The translations under genes were made by a program, and so were the position numbers. A DNA stretch of 64,000 nucleotides, taken from positions 186,001 through 250,000 of the forward strand of contig NZ_SJSA01000002.1 of assembly GCF_004766125.1 (NCBI RefSeq). Direction: 5' to 3'. Under the pieces are notes generated by a model, which had not been told where the DNA came from, ran no database searches, and saw nothing but the letters and a program-made list of their open reading frames with translations. Shown here piece after piece: positions 37,689 through 46,871 of the stretch (position 1 is its first letter; each line of letters starts with the position of its first letter). Source of the DNA: Duncaniella freteri. GTDB lineage: Bacteria; Bacteroidota; Bacteroidia; Bacteroidales; Muribaculaceae.

Positions 37689-38987
37689 ATGAAAAAAACA
37701 ATAATCATTGTGGCTATAATAAATTGTATAGCCATCAGTTCTTTTGCCCAGGAGTTTGGGAAGCATTTTGCTGACTCCACTTTACGACTGGATTATATAT
37801 TCGGTGGAAAAGTCTCTTGCGACGGTAAGCCGGAGTGTCAGGTGTTATTGGATGGATTGGTCCGCACTCCTGGTTGGTCGGGTCGCAGGAACAATCTTGT
37901 GTCCATGCCTCTTGCCGGCAACGGACGTGTGACTGTCAGGGACAAGGAGTCGGGCGACACTATTTATGTCACAACTTTTTCAACACTGTTTCAGGAATGG
38001 CTCGCTATGCCTGAGAGCAGAGAGGTGGCACGCTCGTTTGAGAATAGTTTTCTTGTCCCTATGCCAAGGAGGCTTGCGACAATTGATGTGGAGCTTTATG
38101 ACAGTAATCGGAAAAAAGTAGTGGAGATGTCCCACAATGTCAATCCTTCCGATATTCTTATTGTAGACAGGAGCAATGTCAATCCTAATCCTAACCGTTA
38201 TATTCACAGAAGCACCCATCCTGAAAGAGCTATAGACGTTGCGATTCTTTCGGAGGGTTACTCTGCTACCGAGATGGATTCATTTTATAAGGCTGCTGAG
38301 ATTGCTGTGGATGCGATTCTGTCTCATGAGCCTTTCCGGTCACGTGCCGATGAGTTCAACTTTGTGGCAGTAGGCGTGCCGTCGTCTGACAGCGGAGTAA
38401 GTGTGCCCAGACTTGGGGAGTGGAAATCGACTGCCGCAGGTTCGAATTTCAGCACATTCTATTCTGACCGCTATCTTACTACCCGTAATGTGAAACGTGT
38501 GCATGATTGCCTGATAAACGTGCCTTACGAACATATCATTATTCTTGCCAACACCACTGAGTACGGTGGCGGCGGGATATACAATTTCTATACGCTGACA
38601 ACAGCTGGACATGCAAGTTTCCGCCCGGTTGTTGTACACGAGTTCGGACACAGTTTCGGAGGGCTTGCCGATGAGTATTTCTATTCCTATGATGATCCGG
38701 CAGCGGGGTTGTACCATAAAGGGGTAGAGCCTTGGGAACAGAATATCACCACTCTTACTGATTTCGATTCAAAATGGAAGGATATGCTTCCTCCAGGCGT
38801 CAGGATACCGACATCTCCGGCGGAGTCATCCAGCTATCCTGTAGGTGTATATGAGGGTGGGGGATACCAGTCGCGCGGAGTTTTCCGTCCGGCTAACGAT
38901 TGCCGTATGCGCACCAACACATCCCCGGCATTCTGCCCGGTCTGCATCCGTGCCATCGACCGCCTTATAGACTTTTATGTCAAATGA
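37689..38987 (+). CDS. M64-family (IgA-type) zinc metallopeptidase, secreted
   Basis: 432 residues from MKKTIIIVAIINCIAISSFAQ, a signal peptide. An N-terminal beta domain (about 25-170) precedes the peptidase domain (about 180-430). The zinc site HEFGHSFGGLADEY is a HExxH motif with a downstream acidic ligand. Other M64 features: AILSEGYSATEMDSFY and the Cys-rich end NDCRMRTNTSPAFCPVC. Family members in gut anaerobes are extracytoplasmic proteases; specificity for IgA has been shown only for some. Convergent with cls (8 bases). Confidence 0.9.
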   Translation: MKKTIIIVAIINCIAISSFAQEFGKHFADSTLRLDYIFGGKVSCDGKPECQVLLDGLVRTPGWSGRRNNLVSMPLAGNGRVTVRDKESGDTIYVTTFSTLFQEWLAMPESREVARSFENSFLVPMPRRLATIDVELYDSNRKKVVEMSHNVNPSDILIVDRSNVNPNPNRYIHRSTHPERAIDVAILSEGYSATEMDSFYKAAEIAVDAILSHEPFRSRADEFNFVAVGVPSSDSGVSVPRLGEWKSTAAGSNFSTFYSDRYLTTRNVKRVHDCLINVPYEHIIILANTTEYGGGGIYNFYTLTTAGHASFRPVVVHEFGHSFGGLADEYFYSYDDPAAGLYHKGVEPWEQNITTLTDFDSKWKDMLPPGVRIPTSPAESSSYPVGVYEGGGYQSRGVFRPANDCRMRTNTSPAFCPVCIRAIDRLIDFYVK

Positions 38988-38995
38988 CTATCTGA

Positions 38996-40468
38996 TTAGA
39001 GTATCGGGCTGAGCAGACGGCAGAGAGACTCTCTTCCTTTTCGCATTGAAGGTCTGCGGTTCCATTCGTTCAGCTTTATCTGGGAGCAGTCCTCCATGTC
39101 TTTCTTGTAAAGATCGGCGATTGCATTGTTCACATCACGGGAATACATTACGATATTCTCTTCAAAGTTGTGCTCGAAACTCCGGTAGTCGAAATTGGTG
39201 GAGCCGAGTGTCACAAAATCGTCATCAACAAGCAGGAGCTTGCCGTGAAGCATACCGGCTTCATAGAAATATATCTTTATTCCCGCAAGAAGGCTCTCTT
39301 CCACGTAACTTCCTGATGCATGGGTCAGGACTGCTGAATCGGATTTTCTTGGGAGCATCAGCCTGACATCTACTCCGGAAAGCGCAGCACATTGCAGGGC
39401 TGTGAGGAGTCCTTCGCTCGGAAGGAAATAAGGAGTCTGGATAAAGATTCGTTTCTTTGCGCCGGATATTGCCTTGATGAAGAGCATATGGGTGTTCCCC
39501 CATCGGTTGGTGGGCCCTGAGGCTACGATCTGCACCATCACATCCTTGATGGTGTCTCTATGGTCAGTGTCGCAATCGCATTCAGCCACTTCATCGGTAA
39601 GCAGTTCATGCCCCATGAATTTCCAGTCTATGGCAAAGTTGTGTTGCAATGCTACAACTCCGGGACCGGTGATTCGTGCGGCCATGTCGCGCCATCGTCC
39701 GAACATGCCACCGTCGACATATCTCTGCGCCACGTTTATTCCGCCTATGTACCCGATTCTGCCGTCTATTATGACAGCTTTGCGATGGTTGCGCCAATTG
39801 AGCCTGCCAAGTTTCTCCGGGAATTGTATGCGGAAGAATGAGTGGACTTCAATGCCATTTGACCTTAAACGGTTGAAGAGTTGAGCTGTCTGAGATCCGA
39901 ATGATCCTACATAATCGTATATGATGCGGATTCTGATCCCGGCGCGTGCACGTTCAATGAGTATGTCGGCGAGTTTCTGTCCGAGATTGTCGTTGGAAAT
40001 GATATAGAATTGTAGGTTGATGTATTTTTTTGCTGAAGAGATGTCGGAAAACATTGTATTGAACATCTCTCCTCCGTCATTGAATATCCTTACACTGTTG
40101 GACGGATAGACCATCGCTTCGGCTACGGAGTATCCGAGCATCGCGCGCTGACGGTTGTCAGGTGAGAGTTCCTTGCTTAGTTTCGGTAGCGGACGGTGTG
40201 AGTCGGAGTTGAGCAGCTTGCGGCGGTTGCGTCGTGAAATCATTTTTACGTTACGCATGCTGCGTCCGAATACAAAATACAGGATGGTCCCTCCAATGGG
40301 AAACAACAGTAGAGCCATTACCCACCCCAAGGCCTTGAGAGGATTGCGGTTTTCGCTCAGCACTGCTACAATCAATGTGGTGATCATGAGAGCATAGGCC
40401 GCCACCAATGTCCACAGCAATATGCTGCCATAAGCGAAAAGCAGAGGAAAATGACAGTATTGGGTCAT
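38996..40468 (-). CDS. cls: Cardiolipin synthase (phospholipase D family)
   Basis: 490 residues. Two N-terminal membrane helices (about 12-75) precede two PLD domains with HKD motifs: HRKAVIIDGRIGYIGGIN and HGKLLLVDDDFVTLGSTNFD. It condenses phosphatidylglycerol molecules into cardiolipin at the inner membrane. Length and order are standard for bacterial ClsA. The intergenic region with nadE (40469-40546) carries the nadE promoter; I see no clear core for cls. Confidence 0.94.
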   Translation of the reverse strand: MTQYCHFPLLFAYGSILLWTLVAAYALMITTLIVAVLSENRNPLKALGWVMALLLFPIGGTILYFVFGRSMRNVKMISRRNRRKLLNSDSHRPLPKLSKELSPDNRQRAMLGYSVAEAMVYPSNSVRIFNDGGEMFNTMFSDISSAKKYINLQFYIISNDNLGQKLADILIERARAGIRIRIIYDYVGSFGSQTAQLFNRLRSNGIEVHSFFRIQFPEKLGRLNWRNHRKAVIIDGRIGYIGGINVAQRYVDGGMFGRWRDMAARITGPGVVALQHNFAIDWKFMGHELLTDEVAECDCDTDHRDTIKDVMVQIVASGPTNRWGNTHMLFIKAISGAKKRIFIQTPYFLPSEGLLTALQCAALSGVDVRLMLPRKSDSAVLTHASGSYVEESLLAGIKIYFYEAGMLHGKLLLVDDDFVTLGSTNFDYRSFEHNFEENIVMYSRDVNNAIADLYKKDMEDCSQIKLNEWNRRPSMRKGRESLCRLLSPIL

Positions 40469-40508
40469 AAAAATTGGATTACAATCGCAAATATCGCAAA
40501 AAAATCTC

Positions 40509-40516
40509 TAACTTTG
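40509..40516 (+). promoter_or_regulatory. -7 promoter core TAACTTTG for nadE
   Basis: Exact TAnnTTTG, 30 bases upstream of the nadE ATG at 40547. Confidence 0.55.
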
Positions 40517-40546
40517 GAGAAATTTTGAAATAATTTAGCTGTTAAG

Positions 40547-42484
40547 ATGAGAAACGGTTTTCTTCGAGTTGCCGCATGTGCTCCTCATGTAAAAGTGGCT
40601 GACGTGGACTACAATATAAGCCGTATAATCGAGAAACTCGATGGCTTGGTCAAGCAGAAGACAGAGCTTGCAGTATTTCCCGAGATGTCACTCACAGGCT
40701 ATACCTGTGCCGACTTGTTTCATAATTTCATGCTTATTGATGCCGCGGCGGCGGCATTGGCGCGTCTTGTCGACTACTCCAGAGAAGTAAGGGTGATTGA
40801 CTTTGTGGTAGGATTGCCTGTTAGAGTGGATGGTGCCATGTACAATTGTGCGGCATTGGTTCAGCAAGGAGAGGTCTCGCTCGTGGCTAAAAGCTATATC
40901 CCGAATTATAATGAATTTTATGAACGTCGATGGTGGCGTCCGTTACCGTTTCCAACTGAAAGGGAAGTTATGGTAGGCGATGTGAAGTGCCGGCTGACTA
41001 ATTGCAATATCTTCAGGAGCCATGGCGCACAGATAGGTATCGAGATCTGCGAGGATTTGTGGGTGCCTATACCACCATCGTGTAGGTTGGCTATGGCTGG
41101 GGCTCAGGTGATACTCAATCTCTCGGCATCCGATGATCTTATAGGCAAATATGATTATCTTAAGAAACTGATATCTCAGCAGTCAGCCCGATGCTTGTGT
41201 GCATATGCATATGCCGGAGCGGGGTGGGGTGAGTCCTCTACCGATCTGGTGTTTGACGGGAAAGCTGTTATAGCAGAGAACGGCTCGATAATTGCCAGCA
41301 ACCGACGTTGGGAACCGGATCACAACACTGTGGTTGCCGACATTGATATACAGGCTATTGACCGCGACCGAATGCACACTTCCACATTTGCAGACTGTGC
41401 TGTCAATGAGGCTGTGGGTATAAGTGTAGCGGATAGCCATATATCGCATCATGCATCAGGATATGATTGGAGCGATGATGATAAATTGTTGAGACATATC
41501 GATCCGCATCCGTTTGTCCCTTCTGATCCTGCTGTTATGGATGAGCGTTGCGATGAGATATTGAACATACAGGTCGCAGGTCTGGCAAAGCGTCTTGATG
41601 CCATAGGTTGCCGTACTCTTGTTGTGGGTATTTCCGGAGGGCTTGATTCCACACTTGCTTTGCTTGTTGCCGTAAGGACCTTTGACCGCCTCGGTCTTGA
41701 CCGCAGAGGGATTGTCGGTATCACAATGCCTGGATTCGGCACTACTGACCGCACGCACAATAATGCTACAGCATTGATGGAAGGTCTTGGTGTGACATCT
41801 ATGGAAATTCCTATTGCAGCATCGGTCAATCAGCATTTCTCGGATATCGGACATGATCCGGCAGTGCATGATGTCACATATGAGAATTGTCAGGCTCGCG
41901 AACGCACTCAGATACTAATGGATATGTCAAATCGTCTCGGCGGAATTGTCCTCGGGACCGGAGACCTTTCCGAACTGGCTCTCGGATGGGCTACATACAA
42001 TGGTGACCATATGTCGATGTATGGTGTTAATGCCGGAGTGCCGAAGACTCTTGTCAGACATCTTGTGAACTATTATGCGCATCAGCAATCGACTTCTGAC
42101 AGTGTGCGCGGTTTGCTTCTTGATATAATTGACACACCTATCAGTCCTGAGTTGATCCCTGCTGCGGCTGACGGGGAGATTTTGCAGAGGACCGAGGACC
42201 TTGTCGGTCCATATGAACTGCATGACTTCTTTCTGTATTACATGCTCCGTTATGGCTTTACTCCAGAACGTATATATTTCCTTGCTCGTCATGCGTTTAA
42301 GGAGTATGATTATGACGATGCGACAATCCGAAAATGGCTTGATACGTTTATGAAGCGTTTTTTCCAACAGCAGTTCAAGCGTTCATGCCTTCCTGACGGA
42401 CCTAAGGTCGGCTCGGTGTGCCTTTCACCTCGTGGGGACTGGCGTATGCCATCGGATGCGTCGTCGGCTATTTGGAGAAAATAG
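40547..42484 (+). CDS. nadE: Glutamine-dependent NAD+ synthetase
   Basis: 645 residues. N-terminal nitrilase-type glutaminase domain with the Glu-Lys-Cys triad: FPEMSLTGYTC, VAKSYIPNYNEFYE and IGIEICEDLWVP. The C-terminal synthetase domain has the PP-loop GISGGLDSTLALLV and GTGDLSELALGW. It amidates deamido-NAD+ to NAD+. The two-domain form uses glutamine through an internal ammonia tunnel. The DAACS symporter follows after 15 bases. Confidence 0.96.
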   Translation: MRNGFLRVAACAPHVKVADVDYNISRIIEKLDGLVKQKTELAVFPEMSLTGYTCADLFHNFMLIDAAAAALARLVDYSREVRVIDFVVGLPVRVDGAMYNCAALVQQGEVSLVAKSYIPNYNEFYERRWWRPLPFPTEREVMVGDVKCRLTNCNIFRSHGAQIGIEICEDLWVPIPPSCRLAMAGAQVILNLSASDDLIGKYDYLKKLISQQSARCLCAYAYAGAGWGESSTDLVFDGKAVIAENGSIIASNRRWEPDHNTVVADIDIQAIDRDRMHTSTFADCAVNEAVGISVADSHISHHASGYDWSDDDKLLRHIDPHPFVPSDPAVMDERCDEILNIQVAGLAKRLDAIGCRTLVVGISGGLDSTLALLVAVRTFDRLGLDRRGIVGITMPGFGTTDRTHNNATALMEGLGVTSMEIPIAASVNQHFSDIGHDPAVHDVTYENCQARERTQILMDMSNRLGGIVLGTGDLSELALGWATYNGDHMSMYGVNAGVPKTLVRHLVNYYAHQQSTSDSVRGLLLDIIDTPISPELIPAAADGEILQRTEDLVGPYELHDFFLYYMLRYGFTPERIYFLARHAFKEYDYDDATIRKWLDTFMKRFFQQQFKRSCLPDGPKVGSVCLSPRGDWRMPSDASSAIWRK

Positions 42485-42499
42485 ATACGTTTATATACC

Positions 42500-43645
42500 A
42501 TGAAAAAATTAGGACTTCTCCCGCGTATCGCTATCGCCATTGTACTCGGCATTCTTATCGGTTTCATAGCTCCGCAGTGTCTTGGCGAGCTCTGTGCTAC
42601 TTTCAATGCCATTTACGGTCAGTTCCTTGGATTTATGATCCCTATGATTATCATAGGTTTTGTGGTCCCTGCCATCGGTGATATTGGCGCGAGGGCAGGC
42701 AGACTGCTTGTCGTGACGGCTCTTTTGGCTTATGGCTTCACTGTGTTTGCGGGACTCGTGTCGTACACCACAGGTTCAATCATATTTCCGGGGCTTATAG
42801 CCGGAGAGGCTGAGGTTGCTGTTGCCGAGAGTGCCGGTAAGCTGTCGCCATGGTTTACCGTCGAGATGCCTCCACTGATGGGGGTTACCACAGCTCTCGT
42901 ACTCTCGTTTTTGCTTGGTCTCGGCATAGCTTTTTCGTCAGGCAATGCATTGCGAAAAGGCATGGGGGAGTTCCGCGACATAGTGAGCAAGACTATAAAT
43001 ACTGCCATATTGCCGTTGCTTCCGGTGTATATTTTTGGTATTTTCCTATGTATGACAGTCGAAGGCGAGGTAGGGATGATACTAAAGAGTTTTATTAAGA
43101 TCATCGGGATTATATTCCTCTTGCATGTGTTTGTGCTTGTGGTCCAATACTGCATAGCGGCACCGTTTGCCCGCCGTAACCCGTTCAGGATGCTTTACAC
43201 AATGCTTCCGGCTTATTTCACGGCTCTTGGCACACAGTCATCCGCTGCTACGATTCCTGTCACATTGCGCCAGTCGATCAGGATGGGAGTCAGAGAGGAT
43301 GTGGCAGGTTTTGTGATACCGCTTTGCGCCACGATACATCTTAGCGGAAGCACTCTTAAGATCGTTGCGTGTGCGTTAGCTATAATGATCATGCATAACC
43401 AGCCTCATGACCTGCCTCTGTTTATACATTTTGTGATGATGCTTGGCATAACAATGGTGGCAGCTCCGGGAATTCCGGGAGGAGCGATCATGGCATCACT
43501 CGGAGTGTTGCAGTCCATACTTGGTTTTGATCAGGAGGTCATAGCCCTTATGATAGCCCTTTATATTGCAATGGATTCATTCGGCACGGCATGTAACGTG
43601 ACCGGCGACGGTGCGATTGCCGCTATAGTTGATAGAGTTTCGTGA
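42500..43645 (+). CDS. Dicarboxylate/amino acid:cation symporter (DAACS family)
   Basis: 381 residues, about 8 membrane helices. Signatures: a serine-rich/TQSSAATIPVT reentrant loop (GTQSSAATIP), the LSGSTLK region (CATIHLSGSTLK), MLGITMVAAPGIPGGAIMASLG and the substrate-binding DSFGTACNVTGDGAIAAIV. The family imports glutamate, aspartate or C4-dicarboxylates with Na+ or H+; this sequence also resembles serine/threonine members, so the substrate is uncertain. Shares the nadE transcript most likely. Confidence 0.9.
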   Translation: MKKLGLLPRIAIAIVLGILIGFIAPQCLGELCATFNAIYGQFLGFMIPMIIIGFVVPAIGDIGARAGRLLVVTALLAYGFTVFAGLVSYTTGSIIFPGLIAGEAEVAVAESAGKLSPWFTVEMPPLMGVTTALVLSFLLGLGIAFSSGNALRKGMGEFRDIVSKTINTAILPLLPVYIFGIFLCMTVEGEVGMILKSFIKIIGIIFLLHVFVLVVQYCIAAPFARRNPFRMLYTMLPAYFTALGTQSSAATIPVTLRQSIRMGVREDVAGFVIPLCATIHLSGSTLKIVACALAIMIMHNQPHDLPLFIHFVMMLGITMVAAPGIPGGAIMASLGVLQSILGFDQEVIALMIALYIAMDSFGTACNVTGDGAIAAIVDRVS

Positions 43646-43680
43646 ACGGATAGGTGTATTTAACATATTATAATATAAAT

Positions 43681-43725
43681 ATCAGCCATAGCCACATGGA
43701 TATTACAGCAGTGGTTATGGCTGAT
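43681..43725. terminator. Hairpin terminator between convergent symporter and GH43 genes
   Basis: 15-bp stem with one G-U pair (43681-43695 with 43711-43725), 15-base loop; flanked by AT-rich sequence. Likely serves both strands. Confidence 0.6.
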
Positions 43726-43761
43726 GTTTATAGTGTTGTTGTGAGACTCAGTTGTTATAAT

Positions 43762-45117
43762 TTACAGCGGGTTGAATGACCAGCAGTCGAGGTTGAAAAG
43801 ATTGCCTGTCTGTTTCTTTGTGCCTCTGAACACAAAGTAGAGGTCATGGATTCCTGTGGTTTTCTTTACAGGGGTTGTGAATTCTCTCAGCTCATCTTTT
43901 GTGTGACCTATTTTGACGGTGCCGATTGGCGCATTGTCCATGCTGTCGACGTGTATCTCTATTATGCCTCCGTAAAGGTGGGATGATGCCCATATTGAAA
44001 AGTCCTTTGCACCCTTTCCGAAGTCGACTCCTTTCACGAGCAGGTAATCTCCGTCGTCAATGCCGGTGACGAGCTGGTTCCACTTCTCTTTTCCCCAAGG
44101 ATTTTTCTGGATGGTCTGCAATCCTTCACTCCATGCCATGGTTTCGGCTTCTACTTTTCGGTATGGGTTGAACGGCTCAATCTGTGCTACTTTGCAGTCC
44201 AGGAAATAGGGTAGCTCTTTTATGGTTCCGTCAGGGTTATATTCCATTTCGGCTACTGATACGGATCTGCGTTCGGCATGGCGGTGCTCTTTGAGCCTGA
44301 ACACGTCATAGTTCTGCCCGAAGCAATATGACTTGCCTTTGTAGTCGACAATTCCTGGGTGATTGCCTCTGGTCCTTGGAGTGTGGTCCATGATATGTCC
44401 TTTGTATTCCCATGGGCCGAGAGGGGAATCGCTCATTGCATATCCTATACCTTCGGGGCAGCATGTCGATGCAAATGCCAGGTAATAGTGTCCGTTTCGC
44501 TTGTAGAACCATGGGCCTTCCTGATAGTCGGTGATCTTTGGGAAGAACAGAATCTCTCCTGAGTATGAAATCATGTCCTCGTTGAGCTTTACGCAATACA
44601 GGTTGGGGTTGCCCCAGTACATGTATGCCTGTCCGTCATCGTCGATGAAAACGGTTGGGTCTATGTCATACCAGTGTTCTTTCTGCCACACCAGCGGTTT
44701 GCCTATAGGGTCAGTGAAAGGACCGTATGGGGAATCTGCGGTGAGTACACCTATGCCATGTCCGTGTATAGGACAATACATATAGTATTTGCCGTTGCGT
44801 TCCACCACCTGCTGGGCCCAGGCTCCGTTCTTTCCGTCATGCCATTTGAAATTGTCGAGAGATGCTACAGCTCCGCGGTCCTGCCAGTTGACCATATCGG
44901 TTGTGGTGTATAGCAGCCAGTCGTACATTTTGAATCCCTCGGCATCGCTTTCATCATGCGATGTGTAAAGGAATATTGTGTCGTTATGGAGCATTGGAGA
45001 GGGGTCGGCTGTGTATTTTGTCTGAATGATGGGCATGTTCAATTCAGGTACGTCAGCAATAGCTGCCATTGAAGAAATGACTGCCGGTGTAAATGTTAGA
45101 AAGAAACGTAGATTCAT
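43762..45117 (-). CDS. Glycoside hydrolase family 43 protein with C-terminal CBM6
   Basis: 451 residues from MNLRFFLTFTPAVISSMAAIA, a signal peptide. The five-blade propeller domain (about 28-310) has the three acidic residues in order: YTADPSP (base Asp), DIDPTVF (pKa Asp) and YQEGPW (acid Glu). A CBM6-like beta domain follows (about 320-451: KVEAETMAWSEGLQT, DDGDYLLVKGVDFG, DLYFVFRG). GH43 members act on arabinan, xylan side chains or related glycans. It is not beside susCD or other glycan genes. Promoter at 45157-45164. Confidence 0.9.
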   Translation of the reverse strand: MNLRFFLTFTPAVISSMAAIADVPELNMPIIQTKYTADPSPMLHNDTIFLYTSHDESDAEGFKMYDWLLYTTTDMVNWQDRGAVASLDNFKWHDGKNGAWAQQVVERNGKYYMYCPIHGHGIGVLTADSPYGPFTDPIGKPLVWQKEHWYDIDPTVFIDDDGQAYMYWGNPNLYCVKLNEDMISYSGEILFFPKITDYQEGPWFYKRNGHYYLAFASTCCPEGIGYAMSDSPLGPWEYKGHIMDHTPRTRGNHPGIVDYKGKSYCFGQNYDVFRLKEHRHAERRSVSVAEMEYNPDGTIKELPYFLDCKVAQIEPFNPYRKVEAETMAWSEGLQTIQKNPWGKEKWNQLVTGIDDGDYLLVKGVDFGKGAKDFSIWASSHLYGGIIEIHVDSMDNAPIGTVKIGHTKDELREFTTPVKKTTGIHDLYFVFRGTKKQTGNLFNLDCWSFNPL

Positions 45118-45156
45118 TGATTGGTTTATATTGGTTTTGGTTAAATATATCGTTCG

Positions 45157-45164
45157 CAAAGTTA
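45157..45164 (-). promoter_or_regulatory. -7 promoter core TAACTTTG for the GH43 gene
   Basis: Exact TAnnTTTG on the minus strand, 39 bases upstream of the ATG at 45117, which rejects the longer in-frame start at 45171. Confidence 0.6.
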
Positions 45165-45271
45165 TGAACAACTTCCATAAGAGCCCGTTTTATAATGTAT
45201 CATAATCGTTAATAAATGTCGCTGTCACCAAACATTTCACCAATAACACGCTATTTTTGCTCAAAAAAGAT

Positions 45272-45279
45272 TAACTTTG
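45272..45279 (+). promoter_or_regulatory. -7 promoter core TAACTTTG for the RluA gene
   Basis: Exact TAnnTTTG, 18 bases upstream of the ATG at 45298. Confidence 0.6.
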
Positions 45280-45297
45280 CCTTAGAAAAAAGTAAAT

Positions 45298-46044
45298 ATG
45301 GAGATACTATACGAAGATAATCATATAATCATAGTCAATAAGGCTCCCGGGGAAATTGTGCAGGGTGACAAGACTGGTGATGAGCCGCTCGTAGAGACCC
45401 TGAAGCATTGGATAAAGGAGAAATATTCTAAGCCGGGCAATGTGTTTTGTGGGGTAGTCCATCGTCTCGACCGTCCGGTAGGAGGTGTTGTCGTTTTTGC
45501 AAAGACTTCCAAAGCACTGGCACGTATGAATGAAATGTTTCGTGACGGAAAGGTCGACAAGACTTATCTTGCATTGAGCCGAAATCATCCTCCGAAGGAC
45601 TCTGAGAGACTGACCGGATATATTTATTCGGTCGAAAAGAATAACAAGAGCTATATTTCCTCCACTCCACGCAATGGGGCAAAGGAGGCAGCCTTGTCAT
45701 ATCGCTATCTTGGGGCGTCTGACCGTTATCATCTGCTTGAAGTGAACCTTGAGACAGGAAGAAAGCATCAGATACGAGTGCAGCTATCCTCCATAGGATG
45801 TCCGGTGAAAGGTGATCTTAAATATGGTGACAAGAGATCAAATCCTGACGGATCGATATCTCTACAGGCTCATAGAGTAAGGTTTGAGCATCCTGTGTCG
45901 GGAAAATTGATTGATGTTGCCGCTCCGCTCCCTGCCGATCCTTTATGGCAGGCTTTTGTCGGGATTGTAAGTGAGAATGATGCTAAGGCATCTGTTTCCG
46001 CAGATGCCGATGGATCTGTGGCGGTGCAAAACGGTGACATATAA
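45298..46044 (+). CDS. RluA-family pseudouridine synthase
   Basis: 248 residues. Catalytic motif HRLDRPVGGVVVFAKTS with the essential Asp, then YLALSRNHP and the C-terminal LETGRKHQIRVQLSSIGCPVKGDLKYG. No N-terminal S4 domain. It isomerises uridines in rRNA or tRNA; the target cannot be set. The stop codon overlaps the next ATG (TAATG), so it is coupled to the glycine-lipid genes. Confidence 0.92.
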   Translation: MEILYEDNHIIIVNKAPGEIVQGDKTGDEPLVETLKHWIKEKYSKPGNVFCGVVHRLDRPVGGVVVFAKTSKALARMNEMFRDGKVDKTYLALSRNHPPKDSERLTGYIYSVEKNNKSYISSTPRNGAKEAALSYRYLGASDRYHLLEVNLETGRKHQIRVQLSSIGCPVKGDLKYGDKRSNPDGSISLQAHRVRFEHPVSGKLIDVAAPLPADPLWQAFVGIVSENDAKASVSADADGSVAVQNGDI

Positions 46045-46868
46045 TGATGAGGATTGATGTCGGGAATGTACTTAGGCAAAGGGCTCCCCGCCATTACCGG
46101 TATATCCCGGGGTGGGCGGTAAGATGGCTTGAGCGTATCATATGTCAGGACCGACTGAACACGCTTCTTGAACATAATGCCCAATGTGAGGGTGCTGATT
46201 TTGCCCGGGGAGTCATTAAAGATCTGTCGGTCAGTTACTCTTTGGCTGGTAATATCCCCGATGGAAAGGACAGGCGTGTGATACTTGTTTCAAATCATCC
46301 GTTGGGTGGACTTGACGGTCTGGTGCTTGCGTGTGTAGCCGAGGACGTTTATGGAAAGGAGGCTGATGCGAAGTTTGTGGTCAATGATCTGCTTGATTTT
46401 GTAGAGCCTTTACGTCCGATATTCCTTGGTGTCAACAAGCATGGCACCCAGTCTCGTGCGAGTGTCGAGAGGATAGACAGGGCTTTTGATGGTGATTCAC
46501 CTATACTCATGTTCCCTGCCGGACTGGTGTCCAGGCGTAGGCAGGGAGGGGTGATTGCCGATATGCCATGGCGCAAGATGGCAGTAGTTAAGGCCATTTC
46601 ATCGCACAGGGATATAATTCCTGTACATTTTAGTGGTGAAAATTCACAGTTTTTTTATAAATTTGCACATCTTAGGTCTCGGTTGGGGCTTCGTTTCAAT
46701 ATTGAGATGATACGCCTTCCGAAAGAGATATTCCTCAGCGAAGGTTCTCATTTCACTGTGACGTTCGGCTCCCCAATATCCTGGCGGTCGCTTGAAGGTG
46801 GTAGGAATGCTGAACTGCAAGCTGATCGGCTGAGATCAATAGTGTATCAATTGCCTTGTCAAAAATAG
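46044..46868 (+). CDS. glsA: LPLAT-family O-acyltransferase, probable glycine-lipid O-acyltransferase
   Basis: 274 residues of the PlsC/LPLAT superfamily. The catalytic NHx4D-type motif is SNHPLGGLDG and the substrate motif is FPAGLVSRRRQGGV. Adjacency to the OlsB-like N-acyltransferase 3 bases downstream matches the glsA-glsB pair (BT_3458/BT_3459 as I recall) of Bacteroides thetaiotaomicron, in which GlsB N-acylates glycine and GlsA adds the ester-linked acyl chain. Note that this glsA is unrelated to the glutaminase gene of the same name. Inner-membrane-associated. Confidence 0.85.
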   Translation: MMRIDVGNVLRQRAPRHYRYIPGWAVRWLERIICQDRLNTLLEHNAQCEGADFARGVIKDLSVSYSLAGNIPDGKDRRVILVSNHPLGGLDGLVLACVAEDVYGKEADAKFVVNDLLDFVEPLRPIFLGVNKHGTQSRASVERIDRAFDGDSPILMFPAGLVSRRRQGGVIADMPWRKMAVVKAISSHRDIIPVHFSGENSQFFYKFAHLRSRLGLRFNIEMIRLPKEIFLSEGSHFTVTFGSPISWRSLEGGRNAELQADRLRSIVYQLPCQK

Positions 46869-46871
46869 TAT

